The notes beneath the pieces are model-generated. The model saw nothing but the letters and a program-made list of their open reading frames with translations. It did not search any database and was not told where the DNA came from. The translations under genes were made by a program, and so were the position numbers. A stretch of 64,000 bases of DNA from Alphaproteobacteria bacterium (lineage in GTDB: Bacteria > Pseudomonadota > Alphaproteobacteria > Rhodobacterales > Rhodobacteraceae). Every line of letters begins with the position of its first letter. The stretch's first letter is position 1. The stretch lies in contig JAUILL010000006.1 in NCBI GenBank assembly GCA_030433335.1, forward strand, positions 62,001 through 126,000. Reading direction: 5' to 3'. Of this stretch, positions 19,792 through 28,449 are shown piece after piece.

Positions 19792-20279
19792 TGGAACTTC
19801 CTCGATTTGCGGACCAGCATGTCCCGTTTCACCTTGGACAGATGGTCGGTGTAAAGCTTGCCGTTCAGGTGATCGATCTGATGCTGCACGCTGGTCGCCC
19901 AAAGGCCAACGAAATCACGTTCCACCACTTCGCCAGTCTCATCCATGAACCGGACGGTCACCGCGCGGGGACGTTCAATCTTGGCCGAGACACCGGGCAA
20001 ATGAGGGCTGGCCTCTTCGTGCTCGCGCAGCTTGACCGAAGCGTGCAGGATTTCGGGGTTCGCCATCCGCACCGCCTGACCACGCTCATCACTTGCATCC
20101 ACCACGATCAAGCGCTGCAAGACACCAATCTGGTTCGCGCCCAAGCCCACCCCGGGCATCGCCTCCATGGTGTCGATCATGTCCTGCCAGATCGCGCGGA
20201 TCTCGTCAGTGATGGCCTCAACAGGCGCGGCGACTGTGCGAAGACGCTTGTCGGTATAGGGCAGTGTTTTGCGTCTCAC
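19788..20279 (-). CDS. Degenerate peptide deformylase paralogue
   Basis: A 163-residue peptide deformylase fold. All three signature motifs are altered compared with its neighbour at 20276-20794: [10 protein letters not shown] replaces [18 protein letters not shown] replaces EGCLSIPE (the metal-ligand Cys becomes Ser), and QHQIDHLNG replaces QHEIDHLNG (the catalytic Glu becomes Gln). The two His ligands remain. By family knowledge this should abolish normal deformylation, so I infer a non-catalytic or altered role. The start is a GTG overlapping the def stop (GTGA). The reading frame is intact and coupled on both sides, which argues against a decaying pseudogene. Confidence 0.85.
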   Translation of the reverse strand: MRRKTLPYTDKRLRTVAAPVEAITDEIRAIWQDMIDTMEAMPGVGLGANQIGVLQRLIVVDASDERGQAVRMANPEILHASVKLREHEEASPHLPGVSAKIERPRAVTVRFMDETGEVVERDFVGLWATSVQHQIDHLNGKLYTDHLSKVKRDMLVRKSRKFQ

Positions 20280-20794
20280 GAACGGGCCCGCTCTTTCTTC
20301 AGCTTCATAGACTTGCGTGTGATCATCTGGCGCTTCATCGGGCCGAGGTAATCAATGAAAAGCTTGCCATTCAGGTGGTCGATCTCGTGCTGCACGCAAG
20401 TCGCCCACAGCCCGTCAAAGTCCTGCTCTTGCAGGTTCCCGTCGCGGTCCAGCCAGCGCACCTTGACCTCTTTGGGGCGGGTGACTTCGGCGAACTGCTC
20501 TGGGATCGACAAGCAGCCTTCCTCGTAGACGTTCAGATCGTCCGAGTTCAGGATGACCTCGGGGTTGAACATCACCATAGGCTTGGGCGCTTCGCCGTCC
20601 TCTTTGACGCAATCCATGACGATCACGCGATCCATCACGCCGATCTGCGGTGCGGCAAGCCCGATGCCGGGCGCATCATACATGGTTTCCAACATATCAT
20701 CGGCCAGCTTGCACAGGTCGTCCGAGATGTCGGCCACGGGGGCACATACCTTTTTCAGGCGCGGGTCGGGGTGGATCAGAATGGGGCGTATCAT
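20276..20794 (-). CDS. def: Peptide deformylase
   Basis: Removes the N-formyl group from nascent proteins. The 172-residue metalloenzyme has complete motifs: GIGLAAPQIG near residue 45, EGCLSIPE near residue 92 with the Cys ligand, and QHEIDHLNG near residue 135 with both His ligands and the catalytic Glu. It is the first gene of the def-def2-fmt operon and is divergent from the MalY-type gene across a 100-bp region. Confidence 0.96.
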   Translation of the reverse strand: MIRPILIHPDPRLKKVCAPVADISDDLCKLADDMLETMYDAPGIGLAAPQIGVMDRVIVMDCVKEDGEAPKPMVMFNPEVILNSDDLNVYEEGCLSIPEQFAEVTRPKEVKVRWLDRDGNLQEQDFDGLWATCVQHEIDHLNGKLFIDYLGPMKRQMITRKSMKLKKERARS

Positions 20795-20894
20795 AAAAAT
20801 TCATCTAGGCGATGGGGGCGGATCGCGCAACGCCCCTTGCGTCCGCAAAACGCCGCGATAGCCTGCGCGCAGGACTAAAAAAGGACGCACCCCC

Positions 20895-22067
20895 ATGAAT
20901 TTTGACGAAATCATCGACCGCGTGGGCACCCATTCCGCGAAATGGGACCAGATGGAGACCCTGTACGGCGTATCCCCGCAGGACGGGATTTCGATGTGGG
21001 TTGCGGACATGGACTTCCGCCCGCCCGCCGGCGTTCAGCGCGCGGTCGAGAAAATGGCAGAGCATGGCGTCTACGGATATTTCGGCGGCGATCAGGATTA
21101 CAAAGGCGCGATCCAGTGGTGGATGGAGAATCGCCACGGCTGGACCGTCGATGCCAAGGCGATCATGACCACCCATGGCTTGGTCAACGGCACCGGCATG
21201 TGCGTGGACGCCTATACCAACCCCGGTGACGGTGTGGTTCTGTTCACCCCCGTTTACCACGCCTTTGCCCGCACCATCCGCGCGGCGGGCCGCAAGGTCG
21301 TCGAGTGCCCGCTGGTGATCGAGGACGGCATCTACAAGATGGACTTCGATGCCTATGACGCGCAGATGACCGGCAATGAAAAGATGGTGATCCTGTGCTC
21401 GCCCCATAACCCGGGCGGCCGCGTCTGGACATTGGACGAACTGAAGGGCGTGGCCGAGTTTGCCAAGCGCCACGACCTGATCCTTGTGTCCGACGAAATT
21501 CACCACGATCTGGTCATGCCGGGCAACAAGCACCACGTCATGGCTGTGGCGACGCCCGACATCATGGACCGTCTGGTGATGATGACCGCCACCACCAAGA
21601 CCTTCAACATCGCGGGCAGCCACACCGGCAACGTGATCATCCCCGACGACGCCCTGCGCGCCAAGTTCAGCGCCCGCATGATGGCGCTGGGGATTTCCGG
21701 CAATTCGTTCGGTCTGGAAATGACCACCGCCGCCTACAGCCCCGAAGGCGCGGCGTGGGTGGATGCTTTGGTCGAGTATCTGGACGGCAACCGCCGCCTG
21801 CTGGACGAGGCCCTGAATTCGATCCCCGGTGTCACCTCAATGCCGATGGAGGCAACCTATCTGGCGTGGGCCGACTTCTCTGGCACAGGGATGGGCCAAG
21901 CCGAGTACAAGAAGCGCATTGAACAGGATGCCAAGATCGCCGCCAACCACGGCGAAACCTTTGGCAAAGGTGGCGAGACTTTTATGCGGTTCAACTTCGC
22001 TACGCCCCGTGCCCGCGTGGCCGAGGCAGCAGAGCGTTTGAAAGCCGCCTTCAGCGACCTTCAGTAA
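20895..22067 (+). CDS. MalY/PatB-type PLP-dependent C-S lyase
   Basis: A 390-residue fold-type I PLP enzyme, close in pattern to MalY/PatB cystathionine beta-lyases, which cleave C-S bonds of cystathionine and cysteine conjugates. Visible features are SMWVADMDFRPP near residue 33, the SPHNPGGRVW motif, VSDEIHHDLVMPG and the PLP lysine at about residue 235 in TATTKTFNIAG. The substrate could be cystathionine or another thioether. In roseobacters such lyases are also discussed in organosulfur turnover, but the context does not decide. Confidence 0.85.
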   Translation: MNFDEIIDRVGTHSAKWDQMETLYGVSPQDGISMWVADMDFRPPAGVQRAVEKMAEHGVYGYFGGDQDYKGAIQWWMENRHGWTVDAKAIMTTHGLVNGTGMCVDAYTNPGDGVVLFTPVYHAFARTIRAAGRKVVECPLVIEDGIYKMDFDAYDAQMTGNEKMVILCSPHNPGGRVWTLDELKGVAEFAKRHDLILVSDEIHHDLVMPGNKHHVMAVATPDIMDRLVMMTATTKTFNIAGSHTGNVIIPDDALRAKFSARMMALGISGNSFGLEMTTAAYSPEGAAWVDALVEYLDGNRRLLDEALNSIPGVTSMPMEATYLAWADFSGTGMGQAEYKKRIEQDAKIAANHGETFGKGGETFMRFNFATPRARVAEAAERLKAAFSDLQ

Positions 22068-22084
22068 TCAGGCAGGTTGCCCCG

Positions 22085-22435
22085 TCACAGGCGGGGCAGC
22101 AATCCTGCAGGCGCGTTCGGATCCGTGGCAAAATCCAACGGAGCCTTGTCCGCGGCCAAGGTGCTGCGCTTGAACTCATAGCGCATTTCCCCGTCGCCCT
22201 CTTCGGACGCGACAATCAGCGCCTGAGACAGGTGGCGGCCCGCTTCGTAGAGATCGACCAGCCCGCGCAAATGCGGCGCATCCTCGGTCGCAACCGAGAA
22301 CCCGGTCGACCACATTTTCAGAACTTTGAAGCTTTCGTCGCCAGTTTGAACTCGCAAACGACTTTGACGGCGCTGGTTTGCAATCACAGCATCCCGCAGT
22401 CCGTCTTCCACATCTTTTGGCAAAAACGTTGACAT
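22085..22435 (-). CDS. Conserved hypothetical protein
   Basis: A 116-residue protein without a domain I can name. It has a central MWSTGFSVATEDAPHLRGLVDLYEAGRHLSQALIVA-type core, which looks like a small alpha/beta domain, and a proline-rich C-terminus. The ATG at 22435 has GGAGGG seven bases upstream, so expression is likely. It is convergent with the MalY gene, and a stem (22078-22084 with 22092-22098) covers both 3' ends. Confidence 0.6.
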   Translation of the reverse strand: MSTFLPKDVEDGLRDAVIANQRRQSRLRVQTGDESFKVLKMWSTGFSVATEDAPHLRGLVDLYEAGRHLSQALIVASEEGDGEMRYEFKRSTLAADKAPLDFATDPNAPAGLLPRL

Positions 22436-22512
22436 CTGACCCTCCATCGCCCGCCAAGCATGACACGCGAAAGACTAAGGTCAAGTTTCCAATGGATAAC
22501 TTGGACAAAGGT

Positions 22513-22541
22513 CGCGCGTTGCAGCCTTCCTGCAACGCGCG
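22513..22541 (-). terminator. Hairpin after the quinone reductase gene
   Basis: A perfect 12-bp stem (22513-22524 with 22530-22541) and a CCTTC loop lies 22 bases beyond the stop of the minus-strand oxidoreductase gene. The T-rich tail on the minus strand is weak (ACCTTTG). Confidence 0.55.
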
Positions 22542-22563
22542 TGCCATCATCGGGTTCCCGCGC

Positions 22564-23409
22564 TTAGGAAAGTGCGGCTGCCACAACATCCGCGAGCGGC
22601 GTCGTGGGGCGCCCGATCAAGCCAGATAGGGTGTTTCCGTCGTCATATAAGGCGCCTTTGGACGCCTCGACATCAAAGCTTGCCAGCGCTCCGGCAAAGG
22701 CTTCGGGCAGGCCTGCCTGTGTCAAAGCTGCCGCATATTCCGCTTCGGGCAGGTTGACATAGGGAATCTCTTTGCCCGCCTGTTTGGACGCCTCTGCCGC
22801 CAGTTCGGTTAGGGAGTAATCCGAATCGCCCGACAACTCATAGGTTTTGCCCTCGTGCTCTTCGCCGGTCAGCACGGCCACCGCAGCTGCAGCATAATCC
22901 ACACGCGAGGCCGACGAAATGCGTCCATCGCCCGCCGCACCGATCAGGGCGTTGTGTTCGACCGCCGCGGGCAGGCTCATTGTGTAGTTCTCGGTATACC
23001 AGCCGTTGCGCAGCAGCGTATGCGGGATGCCTGACTCGGCCAGCAGCTTTTCGGTGGCGACGTGCTCAGGTGCCAGCGACAACGTGTTTTCGGTCGCGTT
23101 CAGCAGGCTGGTGTAGGCGATATAGGGGACGCCCGCCGCTTTGGCCGCATTGATAACCGCGGTGTGTTGGTCGATCCGCTTGCCGATCTCGCTGCCCGAA
23201 ATCAGCAGCAGTTTGTCAACACCCGCCAACGCGGGCTCTAGGGTCTCGGGCTTGTCGTAGTCAAAGACCCGTGCCTCGACGCCCAGATCAGCCGCCTTCT
23301 CGGGCGAACGGACCAGAGCCACAATCTGCTCTGCGGGGATCTTGGCTTTCAATTGGTTGATAACAATGCGGCCCAGTTGGCCGGTGGCTCCGGTGATTGC
23401 GATGGTCAT
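22564..23409 (-). CDS. NmrA-like NAD(P)H quinone oxidoreductase (QorB type)
   Basis: A 281-residue atypical short-chain dehydrogenase. It starts MTIAITGATGQLGRIVINQL, with the dinucleotide-binding GATGQLG motif, and has a Rossmann fold over the first 150 residues. Relatives such as QorB/YtfG reduce quinones with NADPH. It has the YTSLLNATENTLSLAPEH region common to that subgroup. It is divergent from an HxlR regulator with a conserved cysteine, the arrangement of quinone- or thiol-responsive qor/qorR pairs. Confidence 0.8.
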   Translation of the reverse strand: MTIAITGATGQLGRIVINQLKAKIPAEQIVALVRSPEKAADLGVEARVFDYDKPETLEPALAGVDKLLLISGSEIGKRIDQHTAVINAAKAAGVPYIAYTSLLNATENTLSLAPEHVATEKLLAESGIPHTLLRNGWYTENYTMSLPAAVEHNALIGAAGDGRISSASRVDYAAAAVAVLTGEEHEGKTYELSGDSDYSLTELAAEASKQAGKEIPYVNLPEAEYAAALTQAGLPEAFAGALASFDVEASKGALYDDGNTLSGLIGRPTTPLADVVAAALS

Positions 23410-23473
23410 CTCAAAATCCTCAATCGTGTTTCGATGACCCATAGCTAGACAGGACGCTTGTATTTCATAAGTA

Positions 23474-23493
23474 CATACATAAATGTTAGTATG
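23474..23493. promoter_or_regulatory. Inverted repeat between the qorB-like and hxlR genes
   Basis: CATAC (23474-23478) and GTATG (23489-23493), with a 10-base A+T-rich spacer, lie in the divergent promoter region. This is a plausible HxlR operator that could control both genes. Confidence 0.4.
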
Positions 23494-23514
23494 CAGATTT
23501 TTTCCGGAGGCTCC

Positions 23515-23907
23515 ATGACACCCCTTAGCGACGCCATTCACAGCGGGGCCCTGCGCGGCAATGTTCTGGCCAGCACATGCCCCTCTCGCGATATCCTCAA
23601 ACACGTCACCAGCCGATGGGGCGTGCTGGTTCTAATCGCCCTTCAGGGTGGCACCAAACGGTTCGCCGAACTGCGCCGGATGGTGGGCGGTGTCAGTGAC
23701 CGGATGCTCGCCCAAACCCTGCAAACATTGGAAGAAGACGGCTTTGTCCTTCGCCATGACCATGGCGAAGTTCCCCCGCGTGTGGACTACACTTTAACCC
23801 CGATGGGCATGGAAGTGGCCGAGCATGTGCGCGCCCTTGCCGACTGGATCGAAGGCAATCTGCCCCGCATCCTGAAGCCCGAAAACAGTCCCACCGAAAC
23901 AGCCTGA
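23515..23907 (+). CDS. HxlR family transcriptional regulator
   Basis: A 130-residue winged-helix DNA-binding protein with the HxlR core SRWGVLVLIALQGGTKRFAELRR split around residues 32-60 and the SDRMLAQTLQTLEEDGFV recognition region. Cys22 in ASTCPSRDIL is at the position used for redox sensing in QorR, YodB and HypR, so sensing of quinones or electrophiles is inferred. The ATG at 23515 has GGAGG upstream. It is divergent from the quinone reductase. Confidence 0.88.
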   Translation: MTPLSDAIHSGALRGNVLASTCPSRDILKHVTSRWGVLVLIALQGGTKRFAELRRMVGGVSDRMLAQTLQTLEEDGFVLRHDHGEVPPRVDYTLTPMGMEVAEHVRALADWIEGNLPRILKPENSPTETA

Positions 23908-24025
23908 AGTTGCCCTATGTGCATTTCAGCAGGGAATATGCGCGGCCCTACCTGTGTGCACAGACCCGTGAACGTCCTAGGTTCTGTCCCAACTGGAACA
24001 CTGACTGACAGAATGCGAGGTCCAA

Positions 24026-25000
24026 ATGGGACTGCTGATCGACGGCGAATGGAAAGACAAATGGTACGACACCTCTGAAACGGGCGGCAAATTCGTCCGC
24101 GATCAGGCGAAGTTCCGCAACTGGGTGACCGCGGACGGCAGCGCTGGCCCCACAGGCGAAGGGGGCTATGCCGCCGAGAGCGGTCGCTACCACCTATATG
24201 TGTCTTACGCTTGCCCTTGGGCGCACCGCACCCTGATCTTCCGCGCGATCAAGGAACTTGAGTCCCACATCAGCGTCAGCGTCGTGCATCCCGAGATGCT
24301 TGGTGAAGGGTGGACCTTTGCCACCGATTACCCTGCCGCAACTGGCGACACCCTGTTCGGTCTGGAATACCTGCGCGAGGTCTACACCAAGATGAAGCCC
24401 GACATGACCGGCCGCGTCACCGTGCCCGTCCTGTTCGACAAGAAGACCAACACCATCGTGTCGAACGAAAGCGCAGAGATTATCCGGATGCTCAATAGCG
24501 CGTTCAACGACCTGACCGGCAACACGGACGACTACTGGCCCATCGAACTGCGCGACCAGATCGAGACGCTGAACAGCCGCATCTATGACACCGTCAACAA
24601 TGGCGTCTACAAAGCGGGTTTCGCGACCTCTCAGGACGCCTATGACGAAGCAGTGCACCCGCTGTTCGACAGCCTTGACTGGATTGAGCAGATCCTCAGC
24701 ACCAACCGCTACCTGACCGGCGACCACCTGACCGAGGCTGACTGGCGTCTGTTCACCACGCTCGTCCGGTTCGACTCGGTCTACCACCAGCACTTCAAGT
24801 GCAACCGCAAGCGCATCATCGACTACCCGAATATGTGGGGCTACGTGCGCGAGTTGTACCAGCGCCCCGGCGTTGCGCCGACGGTGAACCTGGATCACAT
24901 CGTGCGCCACTATCACTATAGCCACGACATGATTAACCCGAACCGCATCATTCCGATCAATCCGGTGCTGGATTTCGACGCAGCCCATAATCGCGGTTAA
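24026..25000 (+). CDS. Glutathionyl-hydroquinone reductase
   Basis: A 324-residue Xi-class glutathione transferase (YqjG/ECM4/PcpF type) that reduces glutathionyl-hydroquinones using a second glutathione. The catalytic Cys is in SYACPWAHRTLIF near residue 63, within the thioredoxin-like domain. The all-alpha domain carries TEADWRLFTTLVRFD and VYHQHFKCN. Together with the adjacent quinone reductase/HxlR pair it suggests a small quinone-detoxification neighbourhood, although it has its own promoter region. Confidence 0.92.
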   Translation: MGLLIDGEWKDKWYDTSETGGKFVRDQAKFRNWVTADGSAGPTGEGGYAAESGRYHLYVSYACPWAHRTLIFRAIKELESHISVSVVHPEMLGEGWTFATDYPAATGDTLFGLEYLREVYTKMKPDMTGRVTVPVLFDKKTNTIVSNESAEIIRMLNSAFNDLTGNTDDYWPIELRDQIETLNSRIYDTVNNGVYKAGFATSQDAYDEAVHPLFDSLDWIEQILSTNRYLTGDHLTEADWRLFTTLVRFDSVYHQHFKCNRKRIIDYPNMWGYVRELYQRPGVAPTVNLDHIVRHYHYSHDMINPNRIIPINPVLDFDAAHNRG

Positions 25001-25060
25001 TTTGTGCTTGCCCCCAGCCGTTCAATCGGCAACCTGCGCTTCAGAAAAGGAGTGCAGGAT

Positions 25061-25999
25061 ATGGGGCCTGAGGTCAGGGATCATGGCGGCGGAATCGATG
25101 CCGCAATCAACCAGTTCGGTGGTACGCGAACCGGCTGGCTTGATCTGTCCACAGGTATCAATCCGGTCCCTTATCCTGTCGGCGAAATCTCTCAGTCGGA
25201 CTGGAATGATCTCCCTGACAAAGCAGCCCGAGACGCCCTGACCTCTGCTGCCCGATCCTTCTGGTCTGTTCCGACAGAGGCAGAGATTCTAGCGGCCCCC
25301 GGTGCCTCGAGCCTCATCGCGCGCATTCCGGCATTGGCTGAGACGGGGCGCGTACACATTCCAGCACCGACGTATAACGAACATGCAGCAGCCTTTGCCG
25401 CTGCGGGCTGGACCCTAACGGACCAAGAGCCAGATGCCATGGTTGTCGTGCACCCGAACAATCCGGATGGGCGCATTCATCACCCCAATGATCTAAAGGG
25501 CAAACTGGTCGTCATCGACGAGAGTTTTTGCGACATCGCGCCTGATGCCAGCATGATCAATCTCGCGCGCTACGACAACGTCGTCATCCTGAAATCTTTC
25601 GGTAAGTTCTGGGGACTAGCCGGGATGCGCCTTGGCTTCATGATCGGCCACCCCCGCTCCATCGCAAAGATGCGCGACATGATTGGGCCCTGGGCAGTCT
25701 CGGGACCGGCATTGGCTATTGGAGCCCGCGCGTTGACCGACACCGCTTGGGCGGCGGAAACCAGAATTCGGCTCAGCACAGATGCAAACCGGATGGACGA
25801 TTTGCTGGCCCCCCATGGACCGCGCGCGATTGGTGGCACGCCGCTCTTTCGGCTCTACGAGGTAGACGACGCTGCTGCTTGGCAGGAAAAGCTGGCCAAG
25901 AAGCATATCTGGTCGCGCATATTCCCTTACTCGAAAACTTGGCTTCGACTGGGCTTGCCCGCCCCTGATCGATGGGAGCAGTTCGAGGACGCCCTATGA
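25061..25999 (+). CDS. cobC: L-threonine-O-3-phosphate decarboxylase (cobalamin)
   Basis: A 312-residue fold-type I PLP enzyme that makes (R)-1-aminopropan-2-ol phosphate, the linker of the cobalamin lower ligand. It shows DHGGGIDAAINQFGG at the N-terminus, WLDLSTGINP near residue 27, VVHPNNPDGR and the PLP lysine at about residue 182 in LKSFGKFWGLAGMRLG. The ATG at 25061 has AAAAGGAG upstream. It overlaps the cbiB-type gene by ATGA. The name follows Pseudomonas denitrificans usage (CobD in Salmonella). No cobalamin riboswitch was seen upstream. Confidence 0.88.
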   Translation: MGPEVRDHGGGIDAAINQFGGTRTGWLDLSTGINPVPYPVGEISQSDWNDLPDKAARDALTSAARSFWSVPTEAEILAAPGASSLIARIPALAETGRVHIPAPTYNEHAAAFAAAGWTLTDQEPDAMVVVHPNNPDGRIHHPNDLKGKLVVIDESFCDIAPDASMINLARYDNVVILKSFGKFWGLAGMRLGFMIGHPRSIAKMRDMIGPWAVSGPALAIGARALTDTAWAAETRIRLSTDANRMDDLLAPHGPRAIGGTPLFRLYEVDDAAAWQEKLAKKHIWSRIFPYSKTWLRLGLPAPDRWEQFEDAL

Positions 26000-26898
26000 G
26001 CGGCGCTCTCGTTCTGGCGATGGCCCTCGACGCTGTGATGGGCGAACCCAAAGCGCTCTGGGATCGGGTACCGCATCCTGCTGTTCTGATGGGACGGACC
26101 ATCGACTGGGCCGACAAACGCTTCAACAAAGGCGAAGACAAGCGCCAGAAAGGCGTGATCGCTCTGGGCCTGCTGATCCTGTTCTGGATCATCATAGCGG
26201 GCGTTCTGACCAGCTTTGGCTGGGTGGTGCAGATCGTCTGCGCCGCGATCCTCTTGGCCCAGAAATCATTGGTCGAACACGTTCAGGCGGTCGCCGCTGG
26301 CCTGCGCCAGACCATCACCCGAGGCCGCAAATCTGTCGCCATGATCGTCGGCCGCGACACTGCCGAGATGGACGAGCCCGCCGTCGCCCGTGCCGCGATT
26401 GAGTCGGCGGCAGAGAATTTCAGCGACGGCGTGATCGCCCCCGCCTTCTGGTTTCTGATCGGCGGACTGCCCGGCATCGTTTTCTACAAACTGGTGAATA
26501 CTGCAGACAGCATGATCGGCCACCGCACACCGCGGCACGAGGAATTCGGCTGGGCCGCTGCCCGCCTTGACGACTGGCTGAACTGGGTGCCCGCGCGTCT
26601 GTCCGCCATCCTCATCCTACTCTCCCATGCCCGCCCTGACTTGTGGCGCGGCCTGCCAGAAGAAGCCCGCCAGCACCGCTCGCCCAACGCAGGCTGGCCC
26701 GAGAGCGCGATGGCCCGCGTCCTGAACGTCTCTCTGTCTGGCCCGCGCGCCTATCACGGGCAGATGCAAGACTTCCCGTGGGTCCACCCGTCGGGCGATC
26801 GCTACCCCGGCCCGATCCAGATCGATGCGGCCTGCACCGTGCTCTGGCGGGCTTGGGCCGGCATGGTTTTGCTGGCCGCAGTGATCTGGCTGATCTGA
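25996..26898 (+). CDS. cbiB: Adenosylcobinamide-phosphate synthase
   Basis: An inner-membrane enzyme that attaches aminopropanol phosphate to adenosylcobyric acid (called CobD in Pseudomonas, CbiB in Salmonella). The 300-residue product has the N-terminal DAVMGEPKALWDRVPHPAVLMG, ESAAENFSDGVIAPAFW near residue 135, NTADSMIGHRTPRHEEFGW and several hydrophobic helices. The start overlaps the cobC stop (ATGA). The two genes give consecutive reactants of one step. Confidence 0.94.
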   Translation: MSGALVLAMALDAVMGEPKALWDRVPHPAVLMGRTIDWADKRFNKGEDKRQKGVIALGLLILFWIIIAGVLTSFGWVVQIVCAAILLAQKSLVEHVQAVAAGLRQTITRGRKSVAMIVGRDTAEMDEPAVARAAIESAAENFSDGVIAPAFWFLIGGLPGIVFYKLVNTADSMIGHRTPRHEEFGWAAARLDDWLNWVPARLSAILILLSHARPDLWRGLPEEARQHRSPNAGWPESAMARVLNVSLSGPRAYHGQMQDFPWVHPSGDRYPGPIQIDAACTVLWRAWAGMVLLAAVIWLI

Positions 26899-26961
26899 CA
26901 TTTGCCCGTCACCTATCTGGTGCTAGGTTCGGCGCAAATGTTTGATCTACAGGACTTTCCT

Positions 26962-28134
26962 ATGCGCCTTTTGACCGCCAGCCTCTTTGCCCTTGGCCTC
27001 GCCCTGCCCGCCTCTGCCCAAACCTGCGGAGGCAACTGGGGCGGTTTTATCAACGGGCTCAAGGCCGAGGCCATGCAGCGCGGCCATTCCCAAGCCACGG
27101 TCGACGCCTTCTTTTCGGGCGCGCAGCAGTCCGGTGCCGTGCTCAAAGCCGACCGCGCTCAGGGCGTCTTCCAAAAAGACTTTATCGAATTCTCGCGGAT
27201 GCTGATCAGTCAAAACCGCATGCAGGCGGGCGCACAGAAATGGCAGCAATACCGCAGCACCTTTGACCGCATTCAACAGCAGTACGGCATCAATCCTGGC
27301 GTTCTTCTCGCGTTTTGGGCGTTCGAAACCGATTATGGCGGGTTCCAGGGCAACTTCAACACCCGCGACGCGCTGGTGACCTTGGCCCACGATTGCCGCC
27401 GCCCCGAACTCTTTCGCCCCCAAGTCCTGTCCGCGATCCGCCTGTTCGAGAACGGCGATTTCGATCCCCAGACCACCACGGGCGCTTGGGCGGGCGAGAT
27501 CGGCATGGTCCAAATGCTGCCCGGAGATATTCTGGAGAACGGCGTTGATGGCGACGGCGACGGCCATGTCCGCCTGAAAACTTCGGCCCCAGATGCGCTG
27601 ATGTCCGGCGCCAAGATGCTGTCCGGCCTCGGCTGGCGTCCGAACGAGCCGTGGCTGCAGGAAATCGTCGTGCCCCAAAATCTGGATTGGAGCCAAACCG
27701 GCCTGCTGACCGGCAAAACCGCCGCCGAGTGGCAGTCGATGGGCGTTCAGGCGCGCAGTGGCGCGCTGCTGCGCCCCGATCTGCCGTCCTCGATCATCCT
27801 GCCGATGGGGCGCAAAGGGCCGGCCTTCCTCGCCTATCCCAACTTCAACGTCTATTTCGAGTGGAACCAGAGTTTCACTTACGTGCTGACAGCGGCCTAT
27901 TTCGGCACCCGACTCGAAGGCGCGCCAGTCTACAACGCAGGCAACCCCGAGCCCGGCCTGAGCGGCCCGCAGATCAAACAGCTTCAGCAAAAGCTGCAGG
28001 CGCGCGGCTATGATGTCGGCGGCGCAGATGGCATCTTGGGCGAGAAATCTCGCGAGGCCGTTCAGGACATTCAGCAAAAACTGGGGCTGCCTGCCGATGC
28101 GTGGCCGACCCAAGCGCTGCTGAACCAGCTATGA
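26962..28134 (+). CDS. Lytic murein transglycosylase (MltB family) with PG-binding domain
   Basis: A 390-residue exported enzyme that cleaves peptidoglycan between MurNAc and GlcNAc. It has a signal peptide (MRLLTASLFALGLALPASAQ) cut near residue 20, an MltB/SLT-2 catalytic domain with the glutamate in LLAFWAFETDYGGFQG near residue 120, and a C-terminal peptidoglycan-binding type 1 domain (LQQKLQARGYDVGGADGILG) near residue 340. There is no lipobox, so it is probably periplasmic and soluble. The stop overlaps the start of a small XRE gene. Confidence 0.93.
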   Translation: MRLLTASLFALGLALPASAQTCGGNWGGFINGLKAEAMQRGHSQATVDAFFSGAQQSGAVLKADRAQGVFQKDFIEFSRMLISQNRMQAGAQKWQQYRSTFDRIQQQYGINPGVLLAFWAFETDYGGFQGNFNTRDALVTLAHDCRRPELFRPQVLSAIRLFENGDFDPQTTTGAWAGEIGMVQMLPGDILENGVDGDGDGHVRLKTSAPDALMSGAKMLSGLGWRPNEPWLQEIVVPQNLDWSQTGLLTGKTAAEWQSMGVQARSGALLRPDLPSSIILPMGRKGPAFLAYPNFNVYFEWNQSFTYVLTAAYFGTRLEGAPVYNAGNPEPGLSGPQIKQLQQKLQARGYDVGGADGILGEKSREAVQDIQQKLGLPADAWPTQALLNQL

Positions 28135-28448
28135 AAATGAATGAAATCGCCAAACTAGAGGCATTCTTGCAGCTCGGAGATACCTCCAAAGAAGCTGCAG
28201 GCAGGCGAGTTTACATTGCTAGGCTAGCGTTAGACATGAAGCAGACTGACCTAGCTCATATTCTCGGCACTGAGAGCCAAGCACCTAGCAACATAGAAAA
28301 AGGCCGCAACAATCCAAACGTTCGGATCATGACCGGCCTTTATAGGCTTCTCGGGTTCGATTTTAATTTCGTTATGTACGGAGCAATTTCTGGTGTCCCG
28401 ATCGCGCACCTTCCCAAGCTATTAGAAATCTCGGAAACCGCGATCTAA
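28131..28448 (+). CDS. XRE-type helix-turn-helix protein
   Basis: A 105-residue protein with a Cro/C1-type HTH at about residues 26-82: GRRVYIARLALDMKQTDLAHI, then a recognition helix near SQAPSNIEKGRNNPNV. The gene is clearly richer in A+T than both neighbours and uses codons rare in the window (CTA, TTA, AGG, ATA). It fits exactly between the MltB stop and the convergent smc stop. ATGs at 28131 and 28137 are both possible starts. I infer a recent acquisition. The target is unknown, and no toxin partner is adjacent. Confidence 0.75.
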   Translation: MKMNEIAKLEAFLQLGDTSKEAAGRRVYIARLALDMKQTDLAHILGTESQAPSNIEKGRNNPNVRIMTGLYRLLGFDFNFVMYGAISGVPIAHLPKLLEISETAI

Positions 28449-28449
28449 T

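Noticed and set aside
25001..25060. Cobalamin riboswitch before cobC
   Set aside because: The gap is only 60 bases and has no B12-box pattern.
26947..28113. Minus-strand open frame opposite mltB
   Set aside because: No signal, no motif, and exact coincidence with a strong plus-strand gene.
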